This document shows positions 36,031-42,430 of a DNA stretch of 42,430 nucleotides, in pieces. The DNA is taken from the NCBI GenBank assembly GCA_021801705.1, contig JAJYXP010000014.1, positions 3,331 to 45,760 of the forward strand. The letters run 5' to 3'. The position numbers and the translations under genes are program-made. Under the pieces are notes generated by a model that saw only the letters and a program-made list of their open reading frames with translations, was not told the DNA's origin and made no database searches. Source of the DNA: Pseudomonadota bacterium. Lineage in GTDB: Bacteria > Pseudomonadota > Gammaproteobacteria > Burkholderiales > Sulfuricellaceae. Within the stretch, counting starts at the first letter, position 1. Every line of letters starts with the position of its first letter.

Positions 36031-36489
36031 ATTTGTATTTTCTGACCAGACCGACAACCACGCCGAAAATCTCCAGCGATCCTGTCGGGAGGATGACCGG
36101 ATAAGCGGGATTGGCGGGGCGCAAGACAAACTGGCCTTTTTCGCGCTCCAGGTATTTGAGGGTGAATTCGTTGTCCACGATGGCGACCACGATATCGCCG
36201 ACATTGGCGGCGGGCCTCTTTTCCACCGCCACGATGTCCCTGGGATGGATCCCGGCTTGGAATTCTTGAGCCGCCCGGTCACCCTGGAAATGGCGCCCGG
36301 CGTTCCTATGCCTACCGTTCCGGAATACCCGAGTTCGACTTCCGTCTGCCGCATCAAGTCCGCAATCGCCCGTAACGTACCGGGATAATCCTGCGGCGTG
36401 GACATGCGCCGGCGCAATAGCTCGCAGCCCCTTTCATACATCGCAATGATCTCGATTTTTGTGCCGCCAAGGTCAATACCCAGCCTCAT
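36029..36489 (-). pseudogene. Chimera: ROK-kinase 5' end joined to LexA/S24-peptidase 3' end
   Basis: From ATG 36489 (good ribosome-binding site GGGGGAGG) the frame reads MRLGIDLGGTKIEIIAMYER to GTPGAISRVTGRLKNS, the first third of a ROK-family sugar kinase. At about 36262 it passes into sequence whose meaningful frame is shifted: AGIHPRDIVAVEKRPAANVG, DIVVAIVDNEFTLKYLEREK and on to a stop at 36029, the C-terminal part of a LexA/UmuD-type S24 protein. The LexA N-terminal DNA-binding domain and the rest of the kinase are missing. It is two broken genes joined by deletion or recombination, with element E6 directly at the 3' end. Confidence 0.7.
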
Positions 36490-36790
36490 CGCCTCCCCCT
36501 TCGATTCTATCCTGCAGGATCAATAAACATGGCGCTCTCAATGATATATGTAACATTTCAGCCTTCGTTAAGGATTTACCTTATATACAATTACTTATAC
36601 TGCTTATTTTGGCCTGGCACCCTTCTCGGTAAACTGGCTGTGCATGTCGAATAAAATAATGCGGCATTTCGGAGCACCGGAAAACGTATGAAACTCAATC
36701 GTTGAACCGATATTGCCGGCGCCACCCTATTGATCCGAATGGATTATCTAAATAATAGAACCATACGAATCCAGAAAAAGGAAGGCAATC

Positions 36791-37744
36791 ATGTATAGGC
36801 TAGCCGCTAACAAAGTTTATCAGGAAGAAGAGTGCGTTCTGGAAGAAGAATCTTCTCAGCAACCCGAAGAAGAATCCGAATCTCCATCCGAAAAGCAAAT
36901 CGAGCATGTTGAATTTCAGGGAGACGTCACGCTCTCCTATCTCAACGAGATCGGCAGGAATGCCCTGTTGACGGCCGCTGAAGAGTACCGTCTCTCGTGC
37001 CTGGTGAGACAGGGAAATTTCGATGCGCGCCAGCGCATGATCGAGTGCAACCTCCGCCTGGTAGTCAGCATCGCCAAGCACTACATCAACCGCGGCTTGG
37101 CGCTGCTGGACCTGATCGAGGAAGGAAATCTGGGACTGATTCATGCGCTGGAAAAATTCGAGCCGGAGCGCGGATTCCGTTTTTCCACCTACGCGACCTG
37201 GTGGATACGGCAGAATATCGAGCGTGCCATCATGAACCAGTCGCGCACCATCCGCATCCCGGTGCATGTGATCAGGGAAATGAACACCTGCCTGCAGGCG
37301 TTCCGGCACCTTGAATCCCACATGGGCTGCGAGCCCAGCGCCGAAGAAGTTGCGCACCTTCTGGACAAGCCGGTGGACAGTGTACGCTATGTGTTAAACC
37401 TGAACGAGCGCATTGCATCACTCGATACGCCTTTGGACATTGACCCGTCGCTCACCTTGGGTGATGCGATTCCAGACGAGAATTACCAACTACCCGAGGA
37501 TTGCCTGCACCATGACGAAATCGAGGTGCTGGTGCAAAGCTGGCTGGATGAACTGGGCGAGAAACAGCGTTGCGTAGTGGAGCGCCGTTTCGGTTTGAAT
37601 GGTTACGAAATCCATACCCTGGAGAAGGTAGCCGATACGCTTGGCATTACCCGCGAACGGGTGCGGCAGATCCAGGTAGAGGCATTGCAGCTTCTGCACC
37701 GGCATCTCGAATACAAGGGAATCTCGAAAGAAGCATTGTTCTGA
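36791..37744 (+). CDS. rpoS: RNA polymerase sigma factor RpoS
   Basis: A 317-residue sigma-70 family factor of the RpoS type. An acidic N-terminal stretch is followed by region 1.2 (TLSYLNEIGRNALLTAAEEY), region 2 (NLRLVVSIAKHYINRGLALL then FRFSTYATWWIRQNIERAIM), region 3 and region 4 (GLNGYEIHTLEKVADTLGIT then RERVRQIQVEAL). It directs stationary-phase and stress transcription. GGAAGG lies 6 nt before ATG. The 301-bp upstream gap 36490-36790 is AT-rich and likely holds its promoter and leader; I could not identify convincing boxes. Confidence 0.93.
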   Translation: MYRLAANKVYQEEECVLEEESSQQPEEESESPSEKQIEHVEFQGDVTLSYLNEIGRNALLTAAEEYRLSCLVRQGNFDARQRMIECNLRLVVSIAKHYINRGLALLDLIEEGNLGLIHALEKFEPERGFRFSTYATWWIRQNIERAIMNQSRTIRIPVHVIREMNTCLQAFRHLESHMGCEPSAEEVAHLLDKPVDSVRYVLNLNERIASLDTPLDIDPSLTLGDAIPDENYQLPEDCLHHDEIEVLVQSWLDELGEKQRCVVERRFGLNGYEIHTLEKVADTLGITRERVRQIQVEALQLLHRHLEYKGISKEALF

Positions 37745-37753
37745 GCGCTACGT

Positions 37754-37850
37754 TTAACCTGAAAGTGGCTAATGAAACCACCAAGACGCCAAGTCTGTGG
37801 AATTCAATTTCCAAATTGCGGTACGCTCAACAGGTTTTTTTCTTTGATCC
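37754..37850. repeat. Hairpin element E7, deletion derivative of the E6 type
   Basis: AGTGGCTAATGAAACCACCA then AGACGCCAAG aligns with the left end of E6 (ACGGCTACCGAACCGCCAAG). The sequence then jumps to TCAACAGGTTTTTTTCTTTG, similar to the right terminus of E6. The right arm and core are missing. It lies just after rpoS. Confidence 0.45.
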
Positions 37851-37867
37851 TAAATTCGGCAGTTGCA

Positions 37868-37970
37868 GGCCATTCATGGTTTTTAGGTTGATTCGACGGG
37901 TTCGAGCCCAAACAGCCTAAGCCCGCGGCTAATGGCCACAGGCCCCCTGCATGCCGGGGTTTTTTGTTTC
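37868..37970 (+). ncRNA. Candidate structured small RNA downstream of rpoS
   Basis: A 7-bp perfect outer stem (GGCCATT 37868-37874 with AATGGCC 37931-37937) encloses a hairpin GGG-TTCGAG-CCC (37898-37909) and a stem AGCC/GGCT (37914-37917 with 37927-37930) that abuts the outer stem as a T-arm abuts a tRNA acceptor stem. An alternative TTAGG/CCTAA pairing is possible. A terminator follows directly. It does not make a canonical tRNA. It sits in the 331-bp noncoding gap between rpoS and the convergent amidotransferase gene; the remainder of that gap holds only E7 and the start of the convergent 3' region. Confidence 0.4.
37943..37966 (+). terminator. Intrinsic terminator
   Basis: CCCC (37943-37946) pairs with GGGG (37956-37959) around a CTGCATGCC loop and is followed by seven T. 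It would end transcription coming from rpoS and from the candidate RNA. Confidence 0.6.
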
Positions 37971-38075
37971 CGGAGAGCGCCCTCGCGACTCTCAGGATGG
38001 CCAGATTGTTGCCTTCGGTGGCGTCACTGGCGTGCCGGTGCCGAAGTAGGGATAGCCCGGATCAGTCATGCGGAT

Positions 38076-38849
38076 TCAGGAGCGCCCGCCCGGATGACCG
38101 AGAGTCAGGATTCGCCCCGCCATCTCGCCGAGCCGGTAAATTCGCAGTTCACCCGGCTCAAAAAGCATCCAGCTTCCGTTTCCGTGCAATGGCTCCGTGG
38201 CAATCATGGTGCTGTCGGCCGGAGTGCCGTCCGGGTTAGCCGTACCGTTTTGTTCCAGGTAATGAAGCCGGTCATGGCCGTAAGCGATCAAATACTCACC
38301 ATCCGACATGAGGAAATTGAACTTGCCGTGCGAGGCGATCAGTTCGCTGGCCATCGCCAGGCTTGCAAACGAGGCGGCAGTATTGCCCGCAGGAGAGCGA
38401 TGGAAATGCTGGGCAATATGGCTCAGGAGGTGGCAAAAGGCATATTCAGAATCGGTCTCTCCCGTGGGCAGGCAGATCGGGCTGTCGTTCGCCTGTTCCA
38501 TCTCCACGATATCGGGCACCAACCCATTGTGGGCGAACACCCACCTCCTTCCGCAGCATGCGCGCTGGAAAGGATGCGTATTGTTCAGGGTGTTGACGGG
38601 CGGAAACTTCGCCTTGCGCACGTGCGCGATGATCAGGTTCGAGCGCGTGGTTTCGCACAGGTTTGCAAACAGCGCACTCTGGTGTGCCGGCAGCGGCTCC
38701 TTGTCAAGATGAAATACACCGTTTTCCCACCGGGCAAGTCCCCATCCGTCCGGATTATCCGCCGTCAGGCCGCCGCGCAGGCGGAATTCACGGAGCATTC
38801 CCTTTGCGGTGACGGGACGGCTGGAAGAAATTCCAAAAAGCTCGCACAT
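38076..38849 (-). CDS. Class II glutamine amidotransferase (YafJ-like)
   Basis: A 257-residue Ntn-type amidotransferase. The catalytic Cys2 is exposed at the N-terminus (MCELFGISSSRP), followed by NPDGWGLARWENG, SNLIIAHVRKAKFPPVNTLN, NTHPFQ and WVFAHNGLV, all conserved in the YafJ/GATase-2 group. No synthase domain is attached, so it may act as a stand-alone hydrolase, for instance on gamma-glutamyl compounds. It ends convergent to rpoS. It is separated by 42 nt from the upstream cystathionine gamma-synthase-like gene and probably shares its transcript. Confidence 0.88.
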   Translation of the reverse strand: MCELFGISSSRPVTAKGMLREFRLRGGLTADNPDGWGLARWENGVFHLDKEPLPAHQSALFANLCETTRSNLIIAHVRKAKFPPVNTLNNTHPFQRACCGRRWVFAHNGLVPDIVEMEQANDSPICLPTGETDSEYAFCHLLSHIAQHFHRSPAGNTAASFASLAMASELIASHGKFNFLMSDGEYLIAYGHDRLHYLEQNGTANPDGTPADSTMIATEPLHGNGSWMLFEPGELRIYRLGEMAGRILTLGHPGGRS

Positions 38850-38891
38850 CCTCAGAAAGCTCCGGTTAAGCCTTGGCGTTTCTTCAGATGC

Positions 38892-40061
38892 TCATCCGAG
38901 CGCCTGTTCCAGGTCGGCGATCAGGTCGGCGGCGTCTTCCAGGCCGACGGAGAGCCGCACCATGGTATCGGTGATGCCGCGCCGCGCCCGCTCCTCCGGC
39001 GACAGGCCGTGATGGGTGGTGGTCACCGGCATGGTGGCGAGGCTCTCCACCCCACCCAGGCTGGGCGCGATGGCAAAGAGCCGGAACTTGTCCACCGCCC
39101 GCACCGCGTCCTCATAGCAGCCTTTCAGATCCAGCGTCAGCATGCCTCCAAACCCTTTCATCTGGGACTTGGCCACGCCGTGGCCGGCAAAGGCGGGCAG
39201 CCCCGGATAAAACACCCGAGCCACCTTCGGATGTTTTGCCATCGCTTCGGCCACGGCCTGCGCCGTGGCATTTTGCCGTTCCACCCGCACGGTCAGGGTG
39301 CGGATGCTGCGCGCGAGCAGCGAAGCCGTATCCGGTGCGATCATGGTGCCCAGGTTCTTGCGCCAGTTCCACACCGGTGCCAGCAGATGCCTGGCGCCCA
39401 TCAGGGCCCCGGCCGTGATGTCGCTGTGGCCCCCCAGATATTTGGTGGCGCTGTGGATGACGAAGTCCGCGCCGAGCGCGAGCGGGTTCTGGTTCACCGG
39501 CGAAGCGAAGGTGCTGTCCACCGCCACCAGGGCGCCGTATCCATGCGCAATGCCGCTGATTTTGCGGATATCCAGCACTTCCAGGGTGGGGTTGGTCGGC
39601 GTCTCGAAAAATACCAGGCTCGCCCCGGCTTCCAGAAATGCCCTCAACCCGTCCAGCTCGCTGCCGAGAAGAAAATAAGTGGGGATGCCGAGTTCCGGCA
39701 ATTGACTGGAAAGGAGCTCCATGGTGCCGCCGTAGGCGTCGCCGATGCAGACGATGCCCTTGCGGCCGTGGGCGAGAAACAGCGCCGCCTCGGCGGCCAT
39801 GCCCGAGCTGAATGCCCAGGCCGCCTCCGCCTCTTCCAGCGCGGCCAGCTTTTCTTCCAGGCTGAAGACGGTGGGGTTGAGGCCATAGCGCGTGTACAGG
39901 CTGCCCGACTTGCGTCCTTCCACCACGTCGAGCAGATCGGCAGTGGAATCGAACTTGAAGGTGGTGGTGGTGTAGATCGGCGTGTGCGGCGAGCCGTGGG
40001 CGTCCTTCAGCTCCCCGGCATGGACGCAGCGGGTGGAAAGGCCGTTGTTCTTGTCGTTCAT
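38892..40061 (-). CDS. Cys/Met-metabolism PLP enzyme, cystathionine gamma-synthase/lyase type
   Basis: A 389-residue PLP-dependent transsulfuration-family enzyme. It shows STRCVHAGELKDAHGSPHTP at the N-terminus, YTRYGLNPTVFSLEEKLAAL, the PLP Lys in DFVIHSATKYLGGHSDITAG, and the C-terminal LGGVESLATMPVTTTHHGLS. The family includes MetB, CTH, O-acetylhomoserine sulfhydrylase and methionine gamma-lyase, which cannot be separated by motif alone. GGAGG precedes ATG. Its start overlaps the stop of the upstream small gene as ATGA. It could supply homocysteine or cysteine. Confidence 0.88.
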   Translation of the reverse strand: MNDKNNGLSTRCVHAGELKDAHGSPHTPIYTTTTFKFDSTADLLDVVEGRKSGSLYTRYGLNPTVFSLEEKLAALEEAEAAWAFSSGMAAEAALFLAHGRKGIVCIGDAYGGTMELLSSQLPELGIPTYFLLGSELDGLRAFLEAGASLVFFETPTNPTLEVLDIRKISGIAHGYGALVAVDSTFASPVNQNPLALGADFVIHSATKYLGGHSDITAGALMGARHLLAPVWNWRKNLGTMIAPDTASLLARSIRTLTVRVERQNATAQAVAEAMAKHPKVARVFYPGLPAFAGHGVAKSQMKGFGGMLTLDLKGCYEDAVRAVDKFRLFAIAPSLGGVESLATMPVTTTHHGLSPEERARRGITDTMVRLSVGLEDAADLIADLEQALG

Positions 40062-40378
40062 TCAACCTCCTCGAGAAAACGTTCCAGAATGGCTTCCAGC
40101 CGCGAGGCCAGGTCCGGTGCGGCGCTCAAATCCAGCCCGGCGCCCGCCAGTCCGGCACAAATGTCCTCCGGCGACAGGATCACGCCGTCACCAGGCAACA
40201 GCGCAACCCCCTTCACCCGCAGGGAGGGGAAGCCCTCACCGTGCGCGTCGCGACAATCGGTGTGGACGACCCGCATTGCCAACCCAAGACAGGATGATAT
40301 CTCTTCGGCGTAACGGGCGTAAAGTGTACAACGTCCGCCGGGCGGATGCTGGGACAAAATTTCGATCGGTTCAGACAT
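40058..40378 (-). CDS. Small hypothetical protein coupled to transsulfuration gene
   Basis: A 106-residue protein (starting MSEPIEILSQHPPGGRCTLY, then RVVHTDCRDAHGEGFPSLRV, DGVILSPEDICAGLAGAGLD). It has three Cys and the layout of a small thioredoxin-like fold (strand, GGRC, helix, strand), but no CxxC, so the fold is a guess. I chose ATG 40378 because AAGGAG lies 5 nt upstream. The 3' end overlaps the next gene by 4 nt, so the two products are made together; a sulfur-handling role is plausible. Confidence 0.5.
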   Translation of the reverse strand: MSEPIEILSQHPPGGRCTLYARYAEEISSCLGLAMRVVHTDCRDAHGEGFPSLRVKGVALLPGDGVILSPEDICAGLAGAGLDLSAAPDLASRLEAILERFLEEVE

Positions 40379-40466
40379 GGCACTCCTTTCGTTGAGGTTA
40401 AAGAAAAACCGAGTCATCACGTATTCTCTCGCGTGGACTCAGTAGCCCGACATTCCACGCATCTTC

Positions 40467-41255
40467 TCAGATCACGCTTTTGATCATGATGTAGGTGGCG
40501 ACGAATACCAGAAATATCCCGAACCATTTCTTCAGTGCTTCCTGTGAAAAACGGTGCGCTATCCGGGTGCCTGCAAAACTGCCAATCACTGTTACCGTGG
40601 TGAAGGACAGCATGATTGTCCAGTCGATTGGGACTGCCCCCATGTATCCCGCGAAGCCGGAGTAGGACTTGGCGGCGACGATGGCCAGGGAGGTGCCGAT
40701 CGCTATTTTCATGGGAATACCCGATAGCAGCACCAGCGCCGGCACGATCAGGAAGCCGCCGCCCACGCCGACCAAGCCTGTCAGCACGCCCACACCAATA
40801 CCGTGGACAGCGATGTGCCCCATATGCGCGGAAATCGCCTCATCCTCTGCATCAACATTTGGTCCGCCCGCCCCCGCAAATTGGGCCGGCACAGGCTTGA
40901 CCTGCGTCTTCAGCAGCATCTTCCAGGCGGCGGCATACATGATCAAGGCGAACAGCGTCAATTGCACTACAACTGGCGTCAAAACACCCAGCCGCGCCCC
41001 GCCATAGGTGCCGATCACACCAAACAGGCCGAACACCGCAGAAATCTTCACGTTCACGTTGCCCCGCCGCCAGTTGTCATAGGCAGAAACTGTCGCGGTA
41101 ACCGCCACTATGCCCAGGCTCATGGCAATTGCCGATTTCGCTTCCACATGAAGCAGATACATGAGCGCTGGCATGGCGATGATGGAACCGCCGCTGCCGA
41201 ACAGACCCAACACGATGCCGGTGATGGCTCCGGCGAATAGGGCAATAAAAATCAT
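40467..41255 (-). CDS. TauE/SafE-family sulfite/organosulfonate exporter
   Basis: A 262-residue polytopic membrane protein with about eight helices and the two TauE/SafE repeats: [20 protein letters not shown] and [20 protein letters not shown]. The family exports sulfite, sulfoacetate and related anions. I chose ATG 41255 because AAGGATCC lies upstream and it begins at the first transmembrane helix; upstream extension is improbable. A near-perfect 38-bp palindrome lies about 100 nt upstream, and an ArsR-rhodanese regulator gene lies just beyond it, so expression is probably controlled by a sulfur-responsive repressor. Confidence 0.85.
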   Translation of the reverse strand: MIFIALFAGAITGIVLGLFGSGGSIIAMPALMYLLHVEAKSAIAMSLGIVAVTATVSAYDNWRRGNVNVKISAVFGLFGVIGTYGGARLGVLTPVVVQLTLFALIMYAAAWKMLLKTQVKPVPAQFAGAGGPNVDAEDEAISAHMGHIAVHGIGVGVLTGLVGVGGGFLIVPALVLLSGIPMKIAIGTSLAIVAAKSYSGFAGYMGAVPIDWTIMLSFTTVTVIGSFAGTRIAHRFSQEALKKWFGIFLVFVATYIMIKSVI

Positions 41256-41358
41256 GGCTTGGATCCTTCTAATGCTGACTGACAAAATACCTGTAACAGC
41301 GGGGGGAGAAATTGCATGGAGTTGTCGCGAATACCATAGCGGCACTCATTATACCTAT

Positions 41359-41396
41359 TATAACAATATTCAAACGAATCTTTGAATATTGTTATA
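41359..41396. promoter_or_regulatory. Palindromic operator, probable ArsR-family site
   Basis: A perfect 16-bp inverted repeat (TATAACAATATTCAAA at 41359-41374, spacer CGAATC, TTTGAATATTGTTATA at 41381-41396) upstream of the TauE/SafE gene. It is AT-rich and symmetric, as expected for a winged-helix dimer. The ArsR-rhodanese gene is the nearest regulator. The rest of the 340-bp gap holds another hairpin (41515-41569) and no gene. Confidence 0.65.
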
Positions 41397-41514
41397 GGAA
41401 ATCACCCGAAAAATTGTCAACAGGATTTTTCTGGGGGAGTTTAACGGCCTAGAGCTGGATGTGTATTCAACCCAGATTATCCATTAAGCCGGCGAAGCCG
41501 GAACCAGCACAAAT

Positions 41515-41569
41515 TGTAGGGCCGAATTCATTCGGCCAGGCCATCAGGCCGAATGAATTCGGCCCTACA
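41515..41569. repeat. Perfect 23-bp inverted repeat hairpin
   Basis: Left arm 41515-41537 begins TGTAGGGCCGAATTCATTCG; the right arm 41547-41569 is its exact reverse complement; the loop is 9 nt (AGGCCATCA). No decay at all is visible, which indicates recent arrival or selection. It lies 27 nt from the 3' end of the ArsR-rhodanese gene and could terminate it or be a small mobile palindrome. Confidence 0.65.
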
Positions 41570-41595
41570 TGACACGTTTGAAAGGGAATTTTGAG

Positions 41596-42255
41596 TTACT
41601 GATCAACTGGAAGGTGGTCAACCTTCCATTCCGGGAAGCCGTCTTCCAGCCGGCGGGCACGGTAGCCGTGCTGACGCAACTGTTCCACCGCTTCAAAGGC
41701 CAGCATGCAATAGGGACCACGGCAGTAGGCGACAATCTCCTGGTCGTGAGGCAATTTGCTCAACCTCTCCGGCAGGGATTCAAGGGGGATATTGACCGCC
41801 CCTTCGATATGGCCCGCATCAAATTCAGCGGGGGGGCGAACATCAATCACCATCGCCTCCCCGGACCTCACTAATCCCAGGAGCTCATCGCGCCGGACGG
41901 GAGTAAGATTGTCCCGGCTCTCAAAGTTTTCACGGACGATGCGCTCCACTTCCGCCAAGTGCCGTTCTGCCACATATCGGATATTCGATAACAGTGCGGG
42001 CACCTTTTCATCCGTCAGGCTATAGATGACCTGGGTCCCTTCCTTGCGCGACTGAGCCAGTCCTCCTTCACGCAGGATTTGAAGATGGTGTGAAGTATTG
42101 GCCACCGACATGCCGCTTGCCTGTGCCAGCCCATCCACGCTGCGCTCGCCCTGCGCAAGCGCTTCCAGCAATTCAAGCCGATTGGCGCTTGCAAGTGCTT
42201 TTGCAACACGAGCGAAGTTCTCGAAAAGCTTTTTTTTAGGGGAAACAGTATCCAT
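41596..42255 (-). CDS. ArsR-family repressor fused to rhodanese domain
   Basis: A 219-residue protein. Residues about 10-95 form a winged-helix ArsR DNA-binding domain (VAKALASANRLELLEALAQG, then QASGMSVANTSHHLQILREG). Residues about 120-215 form a rhodanese domain with the active-site loop AYCRGPYCMLAFEAV and DVRPPAEFDAGHIEGAVNIP. The HTH part contains no Cys, so metal or persulfide sensing through paired HTH cysteines (as in BigR/SqrR) is not possible; the rhodanese Cys is the likely sensor of persulfide or thiosulfate. It lies upstream of the TauE/SafE gene on the same strand, with the operator between them. Confidence 0.88.
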   Translation of the reverse strand: MDTVSPKKKLFENFARVAKALASANRLELLEALAQGERSVDGLAQASGMSVANTSHHLQILREGGLAQSRKEGTQVIYSLTDEKVPALLSNIRYVAERHLAEVERIVRENFESRDNLTPVRRDELLGLVRSGEAMVIDVRPPAEFDAGHIEGAVNIPLESLPERLSKLPHDQEIVAYCRGPYCMLAFEAVEQLRQHGYRARRLEDGFPEWKVDHLPVDQ

Positions 42256-42315
42256 CGATCACTATAGGGCGGTATGCGTGAGCTTGGAAATTCACATTAA
42301 CCTTTTGATTTTATT

Positions 42316-42400
<85 letters not shown>

Positions 42401-42430
42401 AGTAATAAAATCAATCCGTGCTTCCTTTTG

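Noticed and set aside
35717-36388. Plus-strand 223-codon open frame across the archease upstream region and the ROK/LexA chimera
   Set aside because: It crosses hairpin element E6 and is antisense to recognisable ROK and LexA segments; the translated sequence has no protein-like features.
36600-36640. TGGCCTGGCACCC considered as a sigma-54 promoter for rpoS
   Set aside because: The -24 half is plausible but no GC-type -12 element follows at the required spacing.
37868-37940. Structured segment after rpoS considered as a tRNA
   Set aside because: The outer stem has seven pairs but D-arm and anticodon arm cannot be formed and CCA is not encoded; kept as a candidate RNA only.

Overview
The window reads as chromosome of a GC-rich betaproteobacterium. 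The gene mix (lolA-rarA, an rpoS-type sigma factor, an RpfE-like protein, an archease-RtcB operon, an ArsR-rhodanese/TauE sulfur locus, TTG/GTG starts) would suit the Gallionellaceae/Sulfuricellaceae side of the Nitrosomonadales. That placement is an inference from gene content. There is no rRNA and no phage module. Scars of recombination are unusually dense: gene fragments, chimeras, an integration duplication and many hairpin elements.

Layout. 1-2.7 kb: a CBS-domain protein and an SLC13/ArsB-type permease, then a secreted pentapeptide-repeat protein broken by a 2-nt deletion. 2.7-8.3 kb: a compact compatible-solute operon. It holds a HAD phosphatase fused to glycerate kinase (and carrying a stray GalU N-terminus), a mannosyl/glucosylglycerate-synthase-like glycosyltransferase, an MscS-like membrane protein and a GT81-type glucosyl-3-phosphoglycerate synthase. 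8.4-16.2 kb: a Ca2+/cation exchanger and a PMR1-type P2A ATPase. These were apparently neighbours once and are now separated by about 3.7 kb of fragments plus a three-domain acyl-ACP synthetase/ACP/PlsC protein; the exchanger-ATPase junction is duplicated on both sides of the insert. 16.3-19.6 kb: a ceramidase-like membrane protein flanked by two direct copies of a hairpin element, then rarA and lolA and a tRNA-like scar. 19.6-24.4 kb: RpfE-like protein, FmdE-like protein and partner, a noncoding stretch with paired DnaA boxes, then the NAD-salvage pair pncA-pncB.

24.8-31 kb: a low-molecular-weight tyrosine phosphatase, an IS21-like end remnant, a small ORF with a perfect ribosome-binding site, and a less GC-rich three-gene operon on the minus strand (ThDP enzyme, large glycosyltransferase, CapK-like ligase) that looks acquired. 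31.2-36.5 kb: MYG1-family hydrolase, small basic protein, hydrolase remnant, DUF72-RtcB-archease operon, and a ROK-kinase/LexA-like chimeric pseudogene. 36.8-38 kb: rpoS and a candidate structured RNA with its own terminator. 38-42.4 kb: class II glutamine amidotransferase, cystathionine gamma-synthase-like enzyme and a coupled small protein, TauE/SafE exporter behind a near-perfect palindromic operator, ArsR-rhodanese regulator, and tRNA-Leu(UAG).

Most noteworthy are the osmolyte operon with its gene fusions, the duplicated junction around the acyl-ACP synthetase insert, a family of long hairpin elements whose arms are built from short periodic repeats (at least six copies with four different arm sequences), a palindrome inserted in frame in the ATPase, and the unnamed three-gene ThDP/GT/CapK cassette.
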